Below are positions 1-8,700 of a stretch of DNA of 33,734 bases, one piece after another. Source of the stretch: Asaia bogorensis (lineage in GTDB: Bacteria > Pseudomonadota > Alphaproteobacteria > Acetobacterales > Acetobacteraceae); contig CAMCDA010000027.1 in the NCBI GenBank assembly GCA_945873195.1, positions 1-33,734 on the forward strand. Direction: 5' to 3'. The position numbers and the translations under genes were made by a program. Positions within the stretch are counted from its first letter, which is position 1. The number at the start of each line of letters is the position of its first letter. The notes below the pieces were generated by a model. That model saw only the letters and a list, made by a program, of their open reading frames with translations. It was not told the DNA's origin and did no database searches.

Positions 1-120
1 GCGTTGCGGATCAATCGTCTGAACCGGGACTGGGACGCTTATTGGGCGGCGCTGGCCGACAGGCCGTCGGCACCCGCCAATCTCAACCAGCCAGAAGCGT
101 CATCGAACGCCGCCGCTTGA
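1..120 (+). CDS. C-terminal end of an unidentified protein (partial)
   Basis: Frame 1 is open from the first base to a TGA at 118-120, giving a 39-residue tail (ALRINRLNRDWDAYWAALAD, then a Pro/Ala/Asn/Ser-rich end). The codons are GC-rich at third positions, like the neighbours, so this is probably the end of a real gene that begins outside the window. I do not recognise the family. The low-complexity end looks like a disordered tail. It is followed by a 126-base AT-richer gap, so it need not be co-transcribed with sbp. Confidence 0.5.
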   Translation, partial: ALRINRLNRDWDAYWAALADRPSAPANLNQPEASSNAAA

Positions 121-178
121 TCCCACAACTTTGGTTCGCACCCGAAGCCCGGGTTCCCGGCTGGAGGTTGTTTTTGCA

Positions 179-207
179 TTGACGCGCCTCTTTCTTTTTA
201 TCATATA
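179..207 (+). promoter_or_regulatory. Candidate promoter of the sulfate transporter operon
   Basis: TTGACG (179-184) is followed 17 bases later by CATATA (202-207), inside the only strongly AT-rich patch of the left end. The -35 is good and the -10 is poor; the overlapping TATCAT gives a shorter spacer. Transcription would start just inside the inverted repeat that precedes the sbp start. This is inference from position and composition. Confidence 0.3.
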
Positions 208-241
208 TATCCCAGTTATAAAATATGAATACAGGGATATA
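206..241 (+). repeat. Inverted repeat in the sbp leader
   Basis: TATATCCC (206-213) and GGGATATA (234-241) are perfect 8-bp arms around a 20-base AT-rich spacer. The right arm contains the GGGA that is the best available ribosome binding site for the ATG at 247. The element could be a protein operator, or an RNA hairpin masking the ribosome binding site. Confidence 0.45.
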
Positions 242-246
242 CCGCG

Positions 247-1305
247 ATGAGCAACCCGCCGCCGATCCGCCATCCCGAAGTCGTCATGGGCCCGCAAGGC
301 CCCGTCCTCACCCGTCGGACCGCCATCGCCGCGGCCCTCGTATCCGGCCTGATCGGCGGAACCGCCTGGGCCAACACGGCGTTGCTCAACGTCTCCTACG
401 ATCCCACCCGAGAGCTGTACCGGGAGATCAACCCCGCCTTCATCGCGGCCTGGAGCAGGAAGTCAGGCGAACGGCTGACCATCAGCCAGTCCCATGGCGG
501 GGCCGGCGCGCAGGCGCGGGCGGTGATGGATGGGTTGCAGGCGGATGTCGTGACCCTGGCGCTGTCGGGCGATATCGACACCGTCGCCAAGCGCGGCCTG
601 ATCGCGGTGGACTGGCAGAAGCGGCTGCCGGACAATTCCTGCCCCTACACCAGCACGATCGTGTTCCTGGTCCGCAAGGGCAATCCAAAGGCCATCCGCG
701 ACTGGTCCGACCTGATCAAGCCCGGCATCGGGGTGATCACGCCCAATCCCAAGACCTCGGGCGGGGCACGGTGGAACTACCTCGCGGCCCTGGCGTGGGC
801 CGAGCGGCAGCCGGGTGCGAATGCGGCGACGGCGAATGCCTACATGCGGGCGCTGTTCAAGAACGTCCCCGTCCTCGACACCGGCGCGCGCGGCTCCACG
901 ACCAGCTTCGCACAGCGCGGCCTCGGCGACGTCCTGCTGGCGTGGGAGAACGAGGCTTGGCTGGTGGGCAAGCAATTCGGCGCCGACGCGTTTGAGATTG
1001 TGTACCCGTCGCTGAGCATCCTCGCCGAACCGCCGGTCACGGTGGTGGACAGCGTGGTCGACAAGAAGGGCACGCGGGCCGCCGCGACCGCCTATCTGGA
1101 GTTCCTGTACACCCCGGAAGCCCAGGCCGTCATCGCCAAGCACTTCTACCGCCCGCGCAACGCCGAGGTTCTGGCATGCTTCGCCACCACCTTCCCCCCA
1201 GTCAAGATGGTGACCATCCAGGATTTCGGCGGCTGGGATGAGGCGCAGAAGAAGTTCTTCGCTGACGGCGCGCAGTTCGACCAGATTTTCACGCCGGGCA
1301 AGTGA
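247..1305 (+). CDS. sbp: Periplasmic sulfate/thiosulfate-binding protein of ABC transporter
   Basis: The product captures sulfate (or thiosulfate) in the periplasm and delivers it to the CysT-CysW-CysA importer. The 352-residue product has an N-terminal export signal with a twin-arginine-like TRR followed by a hydrophobic stretch ending TAWA (about residues 20-42). The family core follows: LLNVSYDPTRELYREIN, the SHGGAGAQARAV segment, LALSGDID, VFLVRKGNPK and ITPNPKTSGGARWNYLAAL, all typical of Sbp/CysP. The start could instead be the ATG at 286, which shortens the leader by 13 residues. The stop TGA overlaps the GTG start of cysT. It is the first gene of a four-gene operon. Sulfate versus thiosulfate preference cannot be told from the sequence. 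Confidence 0.93.
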   Translation: MSNPPPIRHPEVVMGPQGPVLTRRTAIAAALVSGLIGGTAWANTALLNVSYDPTRELYREINPAFIAAWSRKSGERLTISQSHGGAGAQARAVMDGLQADVVTLALSGDIDTVAKRGLIAVDWQKRLPDNSCPYTSTIVFLVRKGNPKAIRDWSDLIKPGIGVITPNPKTSGGARWNYLAALAWAERQPGANAATANAYMRALFKNVPVLDTGARGSTTSFAQRGLGDVLLAWENEAWLVGKQFGADAFEIVYPSLSILAEPPVTVVDSVVDKKGTRAAATAYLEFLYTPEAQAVIAKHFYRPRNAEVLACFATTFPPVKMVTIQDFGGWDEAQKKFFADGAQFDQIFTPGK

Positions 1306-2129
1306 CGACGCTCGCCTCCCCCCGCTCCGCGCTGCCGGGATTCCGGCTGACGCTGGGCATCACCCTGGCGTGGATCGGGGTCATCGTCCTGATCCCGCTG
1401 CTCAGCCTCACGCTGCAACCCTGGACGCTCGGCCTGAGCGGGATATGGGCGGTGATGGCCGACCCGCGCGTTCTGGCCGCGCTCCGCCTGAGCTTCGGCG
1501 GCGCGCTGCTGGCCGCGGCGATCAACCTGCCGCTGGGCCTGCTGATCGCCTGGGTGATGGTCCGCTACCGGTTTCCCGGCCGCAACCTGGCCGATTCGCT
1601 GATCGACCTGCCGCTGGCGCTGCCGACGGCGGTGGCCGGCATCGCCCTGACCGCGCTGTTCGCACCGCAGGGCTGGATCGGCTCCTGGCTCGTGCCCATG
1701 GGGGTGACGGTCGCCTATACGCCGTTGGGCGTCATCGTCGCCCTCGTGTTTGTCGGCCTGCCCTTCGTCGTGCGCACGCTCGAACCGGTGCTGATCGACC
1801 TGCCGCGCGAAGCCGAGGAGGCCGCCGCCACCCTGGGTGCCACCCGTGTGCAAACCCTGTGGCGGGTGGTGTTCCCCGCCCTCTGGCCCGGCCTGCTGGC
1901 GGGCTTCGGCGCGGCCTTCGCGCGCGGTGCCGGCGAGTATGGGTCCGTCATCTTCATCGCCGGCAATATGCCGATGAAGAGTGAGATCGCCCCCCTGCTG
2001 ATCGTCATCAAGCTGGAGCAGTACGACTATGCCGGCGCGGCGACGATGGCCCTGCTGATGCTGATCGTGTCGTTCAGCATCCTGCTGGGACTCAATCTGC
2101 TGCAACGCCGGATGCGGAGCCGCACATGA
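1302..2129 (+). CDS. cysT: Sulfate ABC transporter permease CysT (CysU)
   Basis: This is one of the two inner-membrane permease subunits of the sulfate importer. The 275-residue protein has about six hydrophobic segments. It carries the ABC permease EAA loop, seen as EAEEAAATLGATRVQTLWRV at about residues 172-191, which docks on CysA. GAGEYGSVIFIAGN and the run of Leu/Ile helices match CysT. The start is a GTG whose last bases form the sbp stop (GTGA overlap), so translation is probably coupled. The end overlaps cysW by an ATGA. Length is normal for the family. Confidence 0.93.
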   Translation: MTTLASPRSALPGFRLTLGITLAWIGVIVLIPLLSLTLQPWTLGLSGIWAVMADPRVLAALRLSFGGALLAAAINLPLGLLIAWVMVRYRFPGRNLADSLIDLPLALPTAVAGIALTALFAPQGWIGSWLVPMGVTVAYTPLGVIVALVFVGLPFVVRTLEPVLIDLPREAEEAAATLGATRVQTLWRVVFPALWPGLLAGFGAAFARGAGEYGSVIFIAGNMPMKSEIAPLLIVIKLEQYDYAGAATMALLMLIVSFSILLGLNLLQRRMRSRT

Positions 2130-2977
2130 CCGCCACTACCGCGACCCTTGTGACCCCGACCGAGGAACGGCACGCAGTTCGCCTCGGCCTGATCATCCTG
2201 ACCATCGTCCTGCTGGTGGCCCTGCTGGTGCTGCCGTTGGCCGTCGTGTTCGTCGAAGCCTTTGCCAAGGGCGGGGGCGCGATCCTGGCGGCCCTGGCCG
2301 AACCGGACGCGCAATCCGCCGTGGGCCTGACCCTGCTGGTGGCGTTGATCGCCGTGCCGCTGAACACGGTCTGTGGCGTGGCCGCGGCCTGGTGCATCGG
2401 CCGGTTCCAGTTCCCCGGCCGTGGCCTGCTGATGACGCTGATCGAACTGCCATTCTCGGTTTCGCCGGTCATCTCCGGCCTGGTCTGGGTGCTGCTGTTC
2501 GGCGCCAATGGCTGGTTCGGCAAGGCGCTGGAGGAAGCCGGCCTGCGTGTCATCTTTGCCGTCCCGGGCCTGGTGCTGGCGACCGTCTTCGTCACGTTCC
2601 CCTTCGTCACCCGCACCCTGATCCCGATGATGCAGGAGCAGGGGGCGTCGGAGGAAGAAGCCGCGCTGACCCTGGGCGCCACCGGTTGGCAGACCTTCTG
2701 GCGCGTCACCCTGCCCAGCATCCGCTGGGGGCTGCTGTATGGCGTGCTGCTCTGCAACGCCCGCGCGATGGGAGAGTTCGGGGCGGTGGCCGTCGTCTCT
2801 GGCCATATTCGCGGCCAGACCATGACCATGCCGCTGCAGATCGAAGCCCTGTTCAACGACTACGACTGGGTTGGCGCATTCACCATTGCCGCGGTCCTGT
2901 CGCTCCTCGCCCTCGTGACCCTGGTCCTGAAGGCGGCGTTGGAGTGGCGGATCGGACGGCGTCGCGGAGGACATTGA
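2126..2977 (+). CDS. cysW: Sulfate ABC transporter permease CysW
   Basis: This is the second permease subunit, pairing with CysT to form the sulfate channel. The 283-residue protein has about six transmembrane segments and an EAA motif (EEEAALTLGATGWQTFWRVT, about residues 175-194). The family signature ARAMGEFGAVAVVSGHIRG follows, with the conserved MPLQIEALFNDYD region. The ATG start overlaps the cysT stop as ATGA. A single base separates its stop from the cysA start. Length and domain order are normal. Confidence 0.94.
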   Translation: MTATTATLVTPTEERHAVRLGLIILTIVLLVALLVLPLAVVFVEAFAKGGGAILAALAEPDAQSAVGLTLLVALIAVPLNTVCGVAAAWCIGRFQFPGRGLLMTLIELPFSVSPVISGLVWVLLFGANGWFGKALEEAGLRVIFAVPGLVLATVFVTFPFVTRTLIPMMQEQGASEEEAALTLGATGWQTFWRVTLPSIRWGLLYGVLLCNARAMGEFGAVAVVSGHIRGQTMTMPLQIEALFNDYDWVGAFTIAAVLSLLALVTLVLKAALEWRIGRRRGGH

Positions 2978-2978
2978 T

Positions 2979-4013
2979 ATGCATGTTGAATTGCAGGACC
3001 TGAAGCGGTCCTTCGGCGCGGTGGCGGCCATCGACGGCATCTCCCTCTCCGTCAAGACCGGCGAATTCCTGGCGCTGCTGGGTCCCTCTGGCTCGGGCAA
3101 GACGTCGCTGCTGCGGGCGCTGGCGGGGCTGGAATATCTGGACTCGGGGCATATCGAGATCGGCGGCAAGTCGATGGATGGCGTTCCGGCGCGGGAGCGT
3201 GGGGTGGGCTTCGTGTTCCAGCATTATGCCCTGTTCCGGCACATGACGGTCGCTCGCAACGTGGCCTTCGGGCTGGAGGTGCGGCCGAAGAAGCTGCGGC
3301 CGGCGCAGAAGGTGATCGACCAGCGGGCGCATGACCTGCTGGAGTTGATGGGCATCGGGGAACTGGCGGACCGGTTCCCCGACCAGGTCTCGGGCGGGCA
3401 GCGCCAGCGGGTGGCCCTGGCGCGTGCCCTGGCGATCGAGCCGAGCCTGTTGTTGCTGGATGAGCCTTTTGGGGCACTGGATGCGAAGGTGCGGCGGAAT
3501 CTGCGGATATGGCTGCGGGACCTGCATGACCGGATGGGGCTGACGAGCATCTTCGTCACCCATGACCAGGCTGAGGCGATGGAGATGGCCGACCGCGTCG
3601 CCGTGCTGCGCGATGGTAGGATCGAGCAGGTGGACACGCCTGACCGTCTTTACCTGCACCCGTCCTCGGCCTTCGTGCATGAGTTCCTGGGCGACTCGAT
3701 CAAGCTGGACTGCGTTGTCTCCCGCGGGCAGGCGACGATCGAGGCGGTTCCCCAGGCCGTGCTGGCCACGACCTGCCCCTGCGGGCCGGCGACGGCGCTC
3801 ATCCGTCCGCATGAGATCGAGTTGCTGGCTGATCCCGGCCCGGCGCGGGTGACCAGCGTTCATACGACGGGGGCGTTGAAGCGCATCCGGCTGATGCTGG
3901 CCGACCGGGTGGTGGAGGTCTTGCAGCCGCTGGATTCCTGGACCCCGGCGATCGGGCAGGCCTGCGCGATCAATCTGTCCCGGGCGCGGGTGTACGGGGC
4001 GGGCGCGCCATAG
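2979..4013 (+). CDS. cysA: Sulfate ABC transporter ATP-binding protein CysA
   Basis: This is the cytoplasmic ATPase that powers sulfate import. The 344-residue protein has Walker A GPSGSGKT (about 33-40), Q-loop FVFQHYALFRHMTV, ABC signature SGGQRQRVALARALA, Walker B LLLLDEPFGALD and H-loop VTHDQAEAMEMADR. It ends with a C-terminal TOBE-like regulatory region containing ALIRPHEIELL. GGAGG lies about nine bases before the ATG at 2979. It is the last gene of the sbp-cysTWA operon. Only 14 bases separate its stop from the converging stop of the TAXI gene, with no clear terminator between them. Confidence 0.95.
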   Translation: MHVELQDLKRSFGAVAAIDGISLSVKTGEFLALLGPSGSGKTSLLRALAGLEYLDSGHIEIGGKSMDGVPARERGVGFVFQHYALFRHMTVARNVAFGLEVRPKKLRPAQKVIDQRAHDLLELMGIGELADRFPDQVSGGQRQRVALARALAIEPSLLLLDEPFGALDAKVRRNLRIWLRDLHDRMGLTSIFVTHDQAEAMEMADRVAVLRDGRIEQVDTPDRLYLHPSSAFVHEFLGDSIKLDCVVSRGQATIEAVPQAVLATTCPCGPATALIRPHEIELLADPGPARVTSVHTTGALKRIRLMLADRVVEVLQPLDSWTPAIGQACAINLSRARVYGAGAP

Positions 4014-4027
4014 GACAACCGGCCGCT

Positions 4028-5296
4028 TTATCCCGCCGGACCGGACGGCCCCACGCCACGCGCCATGAGCCCCGTGATCACCGGTGAGGCCGCGTGGTCG
4101 GCGTCCGCCCAGTACAGCAGCCGTCGCGCGATACGTAGCGACCGCATCTGCGCCGCCGTGATCCGCCCTGTCCGGGTGGCCGAACGATCGACCCGGCGCA
4201 CCATGCCAACCGCGACGGCCTCCACCATGGTGCCCAGCATGTCGGTGATCGGGCCGATGAAGACGAACACCGTGCCGATCAGCAGCAGTCCCAGGCCGAT
4301 CGTGTCATAGCGATCGACCATGCTGGCGAGCCAGGGCGGCAGATCGCGATACACCCAGGGCAGCCCGGACTTGTAGTAATCCATCGCGATCGGATGCGCC
4401 GACAACTGTGCTCCGGCCAAGGTGGGGAACTCGCCCGCCCCGCTCAGGAAGGTTGGCGCCCGGTGAACGGTCTGCATCGCCTCCAGCAGCGCATAGATCA
4501 GCGTCGGATGCAGGTCTTCCTTGATCACGATCCCGACCGTCGCCGCGACCAGGGGCGTGTCATAGGGCGGGATCGCGTCGGCGATGTTGTAGATACCGCG
4601 CGGCAGCACGACTGGGCGCAGGAACGGCAGGTGGTTGGCGATCGCCCGCGCCTCGGTATACGGCAGCAGCCGCAGCGATGAGTCAGCTGCCAGCGCCTTG
4701 ATCAGCGCGTTCTCGGGCGCGAGCATGAAGATGCCCGCGTCGAACTTCCCGGCCTGCAACTGCTTGGCGGCCTCGGCCAGCAGCATGAAGGTGAACGACG
4801 TGTTCTCGGCGGTGATATCGTATTGCGACAACACCTTGACCGCCGCGGCGCTGGTCGCGCTGTCCTCGGGCGGCATCACGATCCGCCGGCCGCGCAGGTT
4901 GTCCAGCACGCTGCGCCGGCCGAGATCGGCGCTGGCAAAGATGAAGAGCGGCTGCAACTGGACCTGCCCGACCGTCACCACGGCCTCTCCGGCCATGTGG
5001 CTCACGTCCTGCGCGATGAATCCGACATCGACGCCCGAGCCGCGGGCCGCCACGTGGTCGATGATCTCCATCGATTCGGGGTTTGGCTTGACCGTGACCG
5101 TGATGCCCTGCCGAGCGAGAGCGTCGCGGTAGAGGAGTGCGGTTTGGTGATAGCTGCCGCCGACCGGCCCGGTTTCGATCGTCATCGTGCTCGGCGGCCA
5201 GGCGGACCACGCGGCAACCACCAGCAGTCCCAACACCACCAACAGCATGAAGGCTCGGCGGCGGAAGAAACGGGGGCGGGGGAGGGGCGCGGTCAT
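4028..5296 (-). CDS. Membrane-anchored TAXI-family TRAP solute-binding protein
   Basis: The 422-residue protein belongs to the TAXI family, which binds small solutes for tripartite (TRAP) transporters. An N-terminal anchor helix (about residues 15-33) leads into IETGPVGGSYHQTALLYRDAL, the typical TAXI opening with its GGSY motif. DVGFIAQDVSHMAG, LRGRRIVMPPEDSAT and the KAGKFDAGIFML-like core follow. About 100 residues at the C-terminus are unusual: a second membrane segment (GLGLLLIGTVFVFIGPI) and a basic tail. That suggests a periplasmic domain held between two inner-membrane helices. No TRAP membrane subunits are in the window. The ATG lies one base after the stop of the upstream PstS-like gene, so the two are an operon. 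The ligand is unknown. Confidence 0.8.
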   Translation of the reverse strand: MTAPLPRPRFFRRRAFMLLVVLGLLVVAAWSAWPPSTMTIETGPVGGSYHQTALLYRDALARQGITVTVKPNPESMEIIDHVAARGSGVDVGFIAQDVSHMAGEAVVTVGQVQLQPLFIFASADLGRRSVLDNLRGRRIVMPPEDSATSAAAVKVLSQYDITAENTSFTFMLLAEAAKQLQAGKFDAGIFMLAPENALIKALAADSSLRLLPYTEARAIANHLPFLRPVVLPRGIYNIADAIPPYDTPLVAATVGIVIKEDLHPTLIYALLEAMQTVHRAPTFLSGAGEFPTLAGAQLSAHPIAMDYYKSGLPWVYRDLPPWLASMVDRYDTIGLGLLLIGTVFVFIGPITDMLGTMVEAVAVGMVRRVDRSATRTGRITAAQMRSLRIARRLLYWADADHAASPVITGLMARGVGPSGPAG

Positions 5297-5297
5297 C

Positions 5298-6893
5298 CTA
5301 GCGCACCGTTTCCGGCAGGCGTTCCTGCAACCGCTCGATCGCGCGCATCACGGAGGCCGATTCCGATCCCGAACTCCCCCTGGGCGCGATGGTCAGCTTG
5401 ACGTTCGGCAAGGGGAGCAAGGTGATATCGACCTTTGTGACCTGGTAGTCGTTGGATTCACTCGTATCGATGATGGCCTGGATCAGCCGCCGTTGCAGGG
5501 CGGAGCGGAAGCCCTGGCGCGCCCGGGCGTCCTTGTACAATTCACGCTCCAGGAAATCGCGGTCGCCCTCCGACATCTCCCGGGTGATCTTGAAGGACAT
5601 GGCGGCGCCGGGGATCAGCCCCAGTTCCGACTCGAATTCGGCCAGCTTGTAGCCGGCGGTGTCCATCAGCTTGGACAGATCCACCGCGCTCTCCGCGTCG
5701 GTGGAACTCAGCGAGGTGACGACTCCACTCAGCACGTCCCAGACGCTGGTCACCGTCGACAAGAGATAGTTCGACAGCCAGGTCAGGCTGTACGATTCCT
5801 CCTGGGCTGTCAGCCGAACACGTTGGGCAGCGCGCTCATCGTCGGGCAGGGGGATCAGGCCTTGTGGTTCCAGCAGGCCGCCCGGGCCGATCATGGCCTC
5901 GGACTTGGCCAGGCCAATGAGGCTTTTGATTTCCCGATCCAGCGCGGCCTGGTCCGGCCCGGCGTCCTGCGCCGGCCGAGCATAGAGCCACTGGGGGGAG
6001 GTGAAGCCGTAGAGGCCTTCCTGGATCGTCGCGCGGCTCGGGATGACGCCGTCGAGCGCGACCGCGACCAGGGCGCCGTTCGATCGCTGAATCTCCCTGT
6101 AGTCGAGGACGCCGACCGTGCCGGGCGGCGCGTCGAGCAACGCGCGGACCGCGAGTTCGTGGGGGATTTCCCGAATACGGTCGTACCGCAGAGTGGTACA
6201 CCGCTCGGTGCGCTGGCTGGCCTCGAAGATGCCCTTGATCTGGTCCACGTTCCGGCAACCGGCTTCCAAGACGAGCATTTCAAACTCGTGGCGGCGGTGG
6301 TCGCCCCGGGACGGTACCTGAAAGCGGATATCCTGCGGCGGCAGGGTCGGATCGACGTCTGCCCAGCGAATGGCCGTGTTGCGGCGGAATTCCTCTCCGA
6401 CCGGCACGTCGCGCGCCATCGCGAGGTAGATCTGCTGGGTTGTCAGGACTGTTGGGCGGCTGCCGGAGCGCACGGCCAGGACCAGGGCGGTGCGTCCCAG
6501 CGCCACGCCGATGATCGGGACTGGCCAGCTCGCGACGCAGTCCTTGGCGATGCTGGGAGGTAGCGCCCGGGGCGTGATGATGATCGGGGCGCCGCTTCGG
6601 CGGCCGGTTTGGCAGAGTTGCTTGAAGGCGGTGGCCGCTTCCACCGGCTGGATATCGAACCGCGCCAGCCCGGGACTGATCTCCGCGGCCCGGTCAAGCA
6701 TGGATCGGACGATCGGCTGGCTGTGCGGGGAGACGCTGATCGACAGGACGACGGGCGGGCGAGACGCCTGTGTCTGGGCTTGGGCCGGCGCGAGACAGGA
6801 CAGCAGGGCCACGGCGCCGAGGATGGCCGAACGCGAGATTGTGCCAAGGGCGCGGGCCGCGCGCCCCGTGGCCGCTGGGTGTCCTGATGGCAT
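5298..6893 (-). CDS. PstS-like periplasmic binding protein
   Basis: With the ATG at 6893 the product is 531 residues. It has a signal peptide (ILGAVALLSCLAPAQAQ, cleavage after AQA at about residue 40), then a type-2 periplasmic-binding fold resembling phosphate-binding PstS. Visible pieces include APIIITPRALPPS, GRTALVLAVRSGSRP, LTTQQIYLAMARDVP, the RGDHRRHEFEMLVLEAG region and GTVGVLDYREI. The last ~170 residues are not PstS-like. They hold a hydrophobic stretch (LTWLSNYLLSTVTSVWDVLS) and an acidic/basic region, and have no assigned family. A longer in-frame start exists up to 7208, but that extension lacks a signal peptide. The gene is coupled to the TAXI gene (1-base gap). The ligand is not known; a sensory or envelope role is inference. 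Confidence 0.7.
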   Translation of the reverse strand: MPSGHPAATGRAARALGTISRSAILGAVALLSCLAPAQAQTQASRPPVVLSISVSPHSQPIVRSMLDRAAEISPGLARFDIQPVEAATAFKQLCQTGRRSGAPIIITPRALPPSIAKDCVASWPVPIIGVALGRTALVLAVRSGSRPTVLTTQQIYLAMARDVPVGEEFRRNTAIRWADVDPTLPPQDIRFQVPSRGDHRRHEFEMLVLEAGCRNVDQIKGIFEASQRTERCTTLRYDRIREIPHELAVRALLDAPPGTVGVLDYREIQRSNGALVAVALDGVIPSRATIQEGLYGFTSPQWLYARPAQDAGPDQAALDREIKSLIGLAKSEAMIGPGGLLEPQGLIPLPDDERAAQRVRLTAQEESYSLTWLSNYLLSTVTSVWDVLSGVVTSLSSTDAESAVDLSKLMDTAGYKLAEFESELGLIPGAAMSFKITREMSEGDRDFLERELYKDARARQGFRSALQRRLIQAIIDTSESNDYQVTKVDITLLPLPNVKLTIAPRGSSGSESASVMRAIERLQERLPETVR

Positions 6894-6967
6894 GGTGGCT
6901 TCGCTTCCCAATCCGGCCTGTTGTCTGATCAAAACAACCGCTCCCACCTGTGTCAGGCGTGCTGAAC

Positions 6968-6998
6968 GCGAACCATTATTGCCCCGAGAACGGTTCGC
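6968..6998. repeat. Inverted repeat between rpoN and the PstS-like gene
   Basis: GCGAACC (6968-6974) and GGTTCGC (6992-6998) are perfect 7-bp arms with a 17-base spacer. They sit in the 214-base gap upstream of the PstS-like gene and downstream of rpoN. No T-run follows on either strand, so it is more likely an operator or a processing hairpin than an intrinsic terminator. Confidence 0.3.
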
Positions 6999-7107
6999 CA
7001 CGGCAGGACTAGCATGGACCGCGGGGTTGTTGGCAATTCCGATCGCGCGGCCTCGACCAGGACGGGATGGCACCGAATGAGGACGGGTCGAGGACGCTGG
7101 CCCGCTG

Positions 7108-8610
7108 TCACGCCGGGACTGATTTGTCCCGCCGGCGTTGCGCCGAATTTGGAATCCGCATCGCCTCTCGATACTTGGCCACCGTCCGGCGGGCGATATC
7201 CACACCATCCGCGCGCAGCATCGTGACCAGCGCGTCGTCGGACAGGACCTCTCGCGGGGCTTCGGCCTCGATCAGCAGGCGGATCTTGTGGCGCACGGCT
7301 TCGGCGCTATGGGTGTCGCCGCCGTCGGTGGCCTGGATCGCGGTCGTAAAGAAATATTTGAGCTCGAAGATCCCGCGCGGGGTCGCCAAATATTTGTTCG
7401 CGGTCACCCGGCTGACGGTGCTTTCGTGCAATTCGACCGCGGCGGCGATGTCGCGCAGGATCAGCGGCCGGAGATGCGCGACGCCGTGGCGCAGGAACGC
7501 GTCCTGTTGGCGGATGATCTCGGCCGCGACCTTGATGATCGTCTGCGCCCGCTGTTGCAGCGACCGCACGAGCCAGTTGGCGCTGGCCAGGCGTTCGGTC
7601 AGGAAGGTCTTGTCCTCCCGCTTCGCGTTGGGAACGATCTGGGCATAGAAGCGTTCGTTCACCAGCAGGCGCGGCATCGTTTCGGGGTTCAGTTCCACCA
7701 CCCAGGACCCATCGGCGGCCGGCCGCAGCAGCAGGTCGGGCACCACTGGCGGTGCCACCTCTCCGTCGTATGACGCGGCCGGCTTGGGATCGAGCGCGCG
7801 GATTTCCGCGATCATGTCGGTCAGGTCGGCCGCGTCGACACCGCAGAGTGTCATGAGCCGTTTCAGATCGCGGCGGGCGAGCAGGTCGAGATTGTCGAGC
7901 AGCGTGGCCATGGCGGGATCGAGGCGGTTTTTCTCGGCCAGCTGCGCGCTCAGGCATTCGCGCAGGTCACGGGCGAACAGGCCCGACGGGTCGAAGCGCA
8001 TCATGATCCCGCGCACATGCTCGACGCGTTCAAGCGGCAGGGCCATTGCGGTGGCGATCGCGGCCGGGTCGGCGGTCAGCCGGCCGGCGGGGCAGAGCAG
8101 GGCGATCAGATGGGCACCGATCATGCGATCGACCGGGTCCTCGAAGCTGAGGCGCAATTGTTCGCCGAGATATTCCCGCAACGGCGGGCGTTCATTGGCG
8201 ATGTCGTCGATGCCGCGCTCATCCCCCTCGAACGACAAGCTGCCGCCGCGACCTTCCATGCGGCTGCTTGGCGGCCCGCCATCGGCCGATCCGCCGGCGT
8301 CGTAGGTATTGGAATAGTCGACATCGAGCGGCGCCGCGGCCTCGGTCGGCAGGACATCGGCGCGGGCGGCGTCGGAGGAGTCGGTTGGCGTAACGTTGGC
8401 AATCGTCTGCTGGTCGAGCGCGGCGCGCTCGGTGTCCGGCATATCGGGGCGTTCGTCGCGTTCGAGCAGCGGGTTCCGCTCCAGCTCCTGCTCGACGAAG
8501 GCCGAGGCCTCGATGTTGGAAAACTGGAGGAGTTGGATCGCTTGCCGCAACTGCGGCGTCATTACCAGGGTTTGGCTTTGACGAAGGTCAAGACGGGGGG
8601 CAATCGCCAT
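7108..8610 (-). CDS. rpoN: RNA polymerase sigma-54 factor RpoN
   Basis: Sigma-54 directs core RNA polymerase to -24/-12 promoters that need an AAA+ activator. The 500-residue protein has all three regions. The Gln/Leu-rich activator-interacting N-terminus is LDLRQSQTLVMTPQLRQAIQ. A variable acidic linker follows (about 60-130), then the core-binding domain. The C-terminal DNA-binding domain contains LHESTVSRVTANKYLATPRG and the RpoN box ARRTVAKYREAMRIP. Length is normal. In most alphaproteobacteria rpoN directly follows lptB and precedes hpf and ptsN. Here a methyltransferase gene separates it from lptB, and hpf/ptsN are absent downstream. Confidence 0.95.
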   Translation of the reverse strand: MAIAPRLDLRQSQTLVMTPQLRQAIQLLQFSNIEASAFVEQELERNPLLERDERPDMPDTERAALDQQTIANVTPTDSSDAARADVLPTEAAAPLDVDYSNTYDAGGSADGGPPSSRMEGRGGSLSFEGDERGIDDIANERPPLREYLGEQLRLSFEDPVDRMIGAHLIALLCPAGRLTADPAAIATAMALPLERVEHVRGIMMRFDPSGLFARDLRECLSAQLAEKNRLDPAMATLLDNLDLLARRDLKRLMTLCGVDAADLTDMIAEIRALDPKPAASYDGEVAPPVVPDLLLRPAADGSWVVELNPETMPRLLVNERFYAQIVPNAKREDKTFLTERLASANWLVRSLQQRAQTIIKVAAEIIRQQDAFLRHGVAHLRPLILRDIAAAVELHESTVSRVTANKYLATPRGIFELKYFFTTAIQATDGGDTHSAEAVRHKIRLLIEAEAPREVLSDDALVTMLRADGVDIARRTVAKYREAMRIPNSAQRRRDKSVPA

Positions 8611-8700
8611 GATCCCGATTATCGGGAGGCGCCGGCCCAGGTCAATTGGAATTACTCAATTCGGATGCAAAAAGCGTGCTAGAGCGTGCGCCGTCCTGTT

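Noticed and set aside
163-177. Sigma-54 type promoter (GG ... GC) upstream of sbp, tempting because rpoN is in the window
   Set aside because: The GG and GC doublets are 11 bases apart instead of the strict 10, and the rest of the consensus is poor.
5187-6563. 458-codon plus-strand open frame opposite the binding-protein genes
   Set aside because: It is antisense to two genes with clear signal peptide and family motifs. Long antisense frames are usual in such GC-rich DNA, and it has no recognisable domains.
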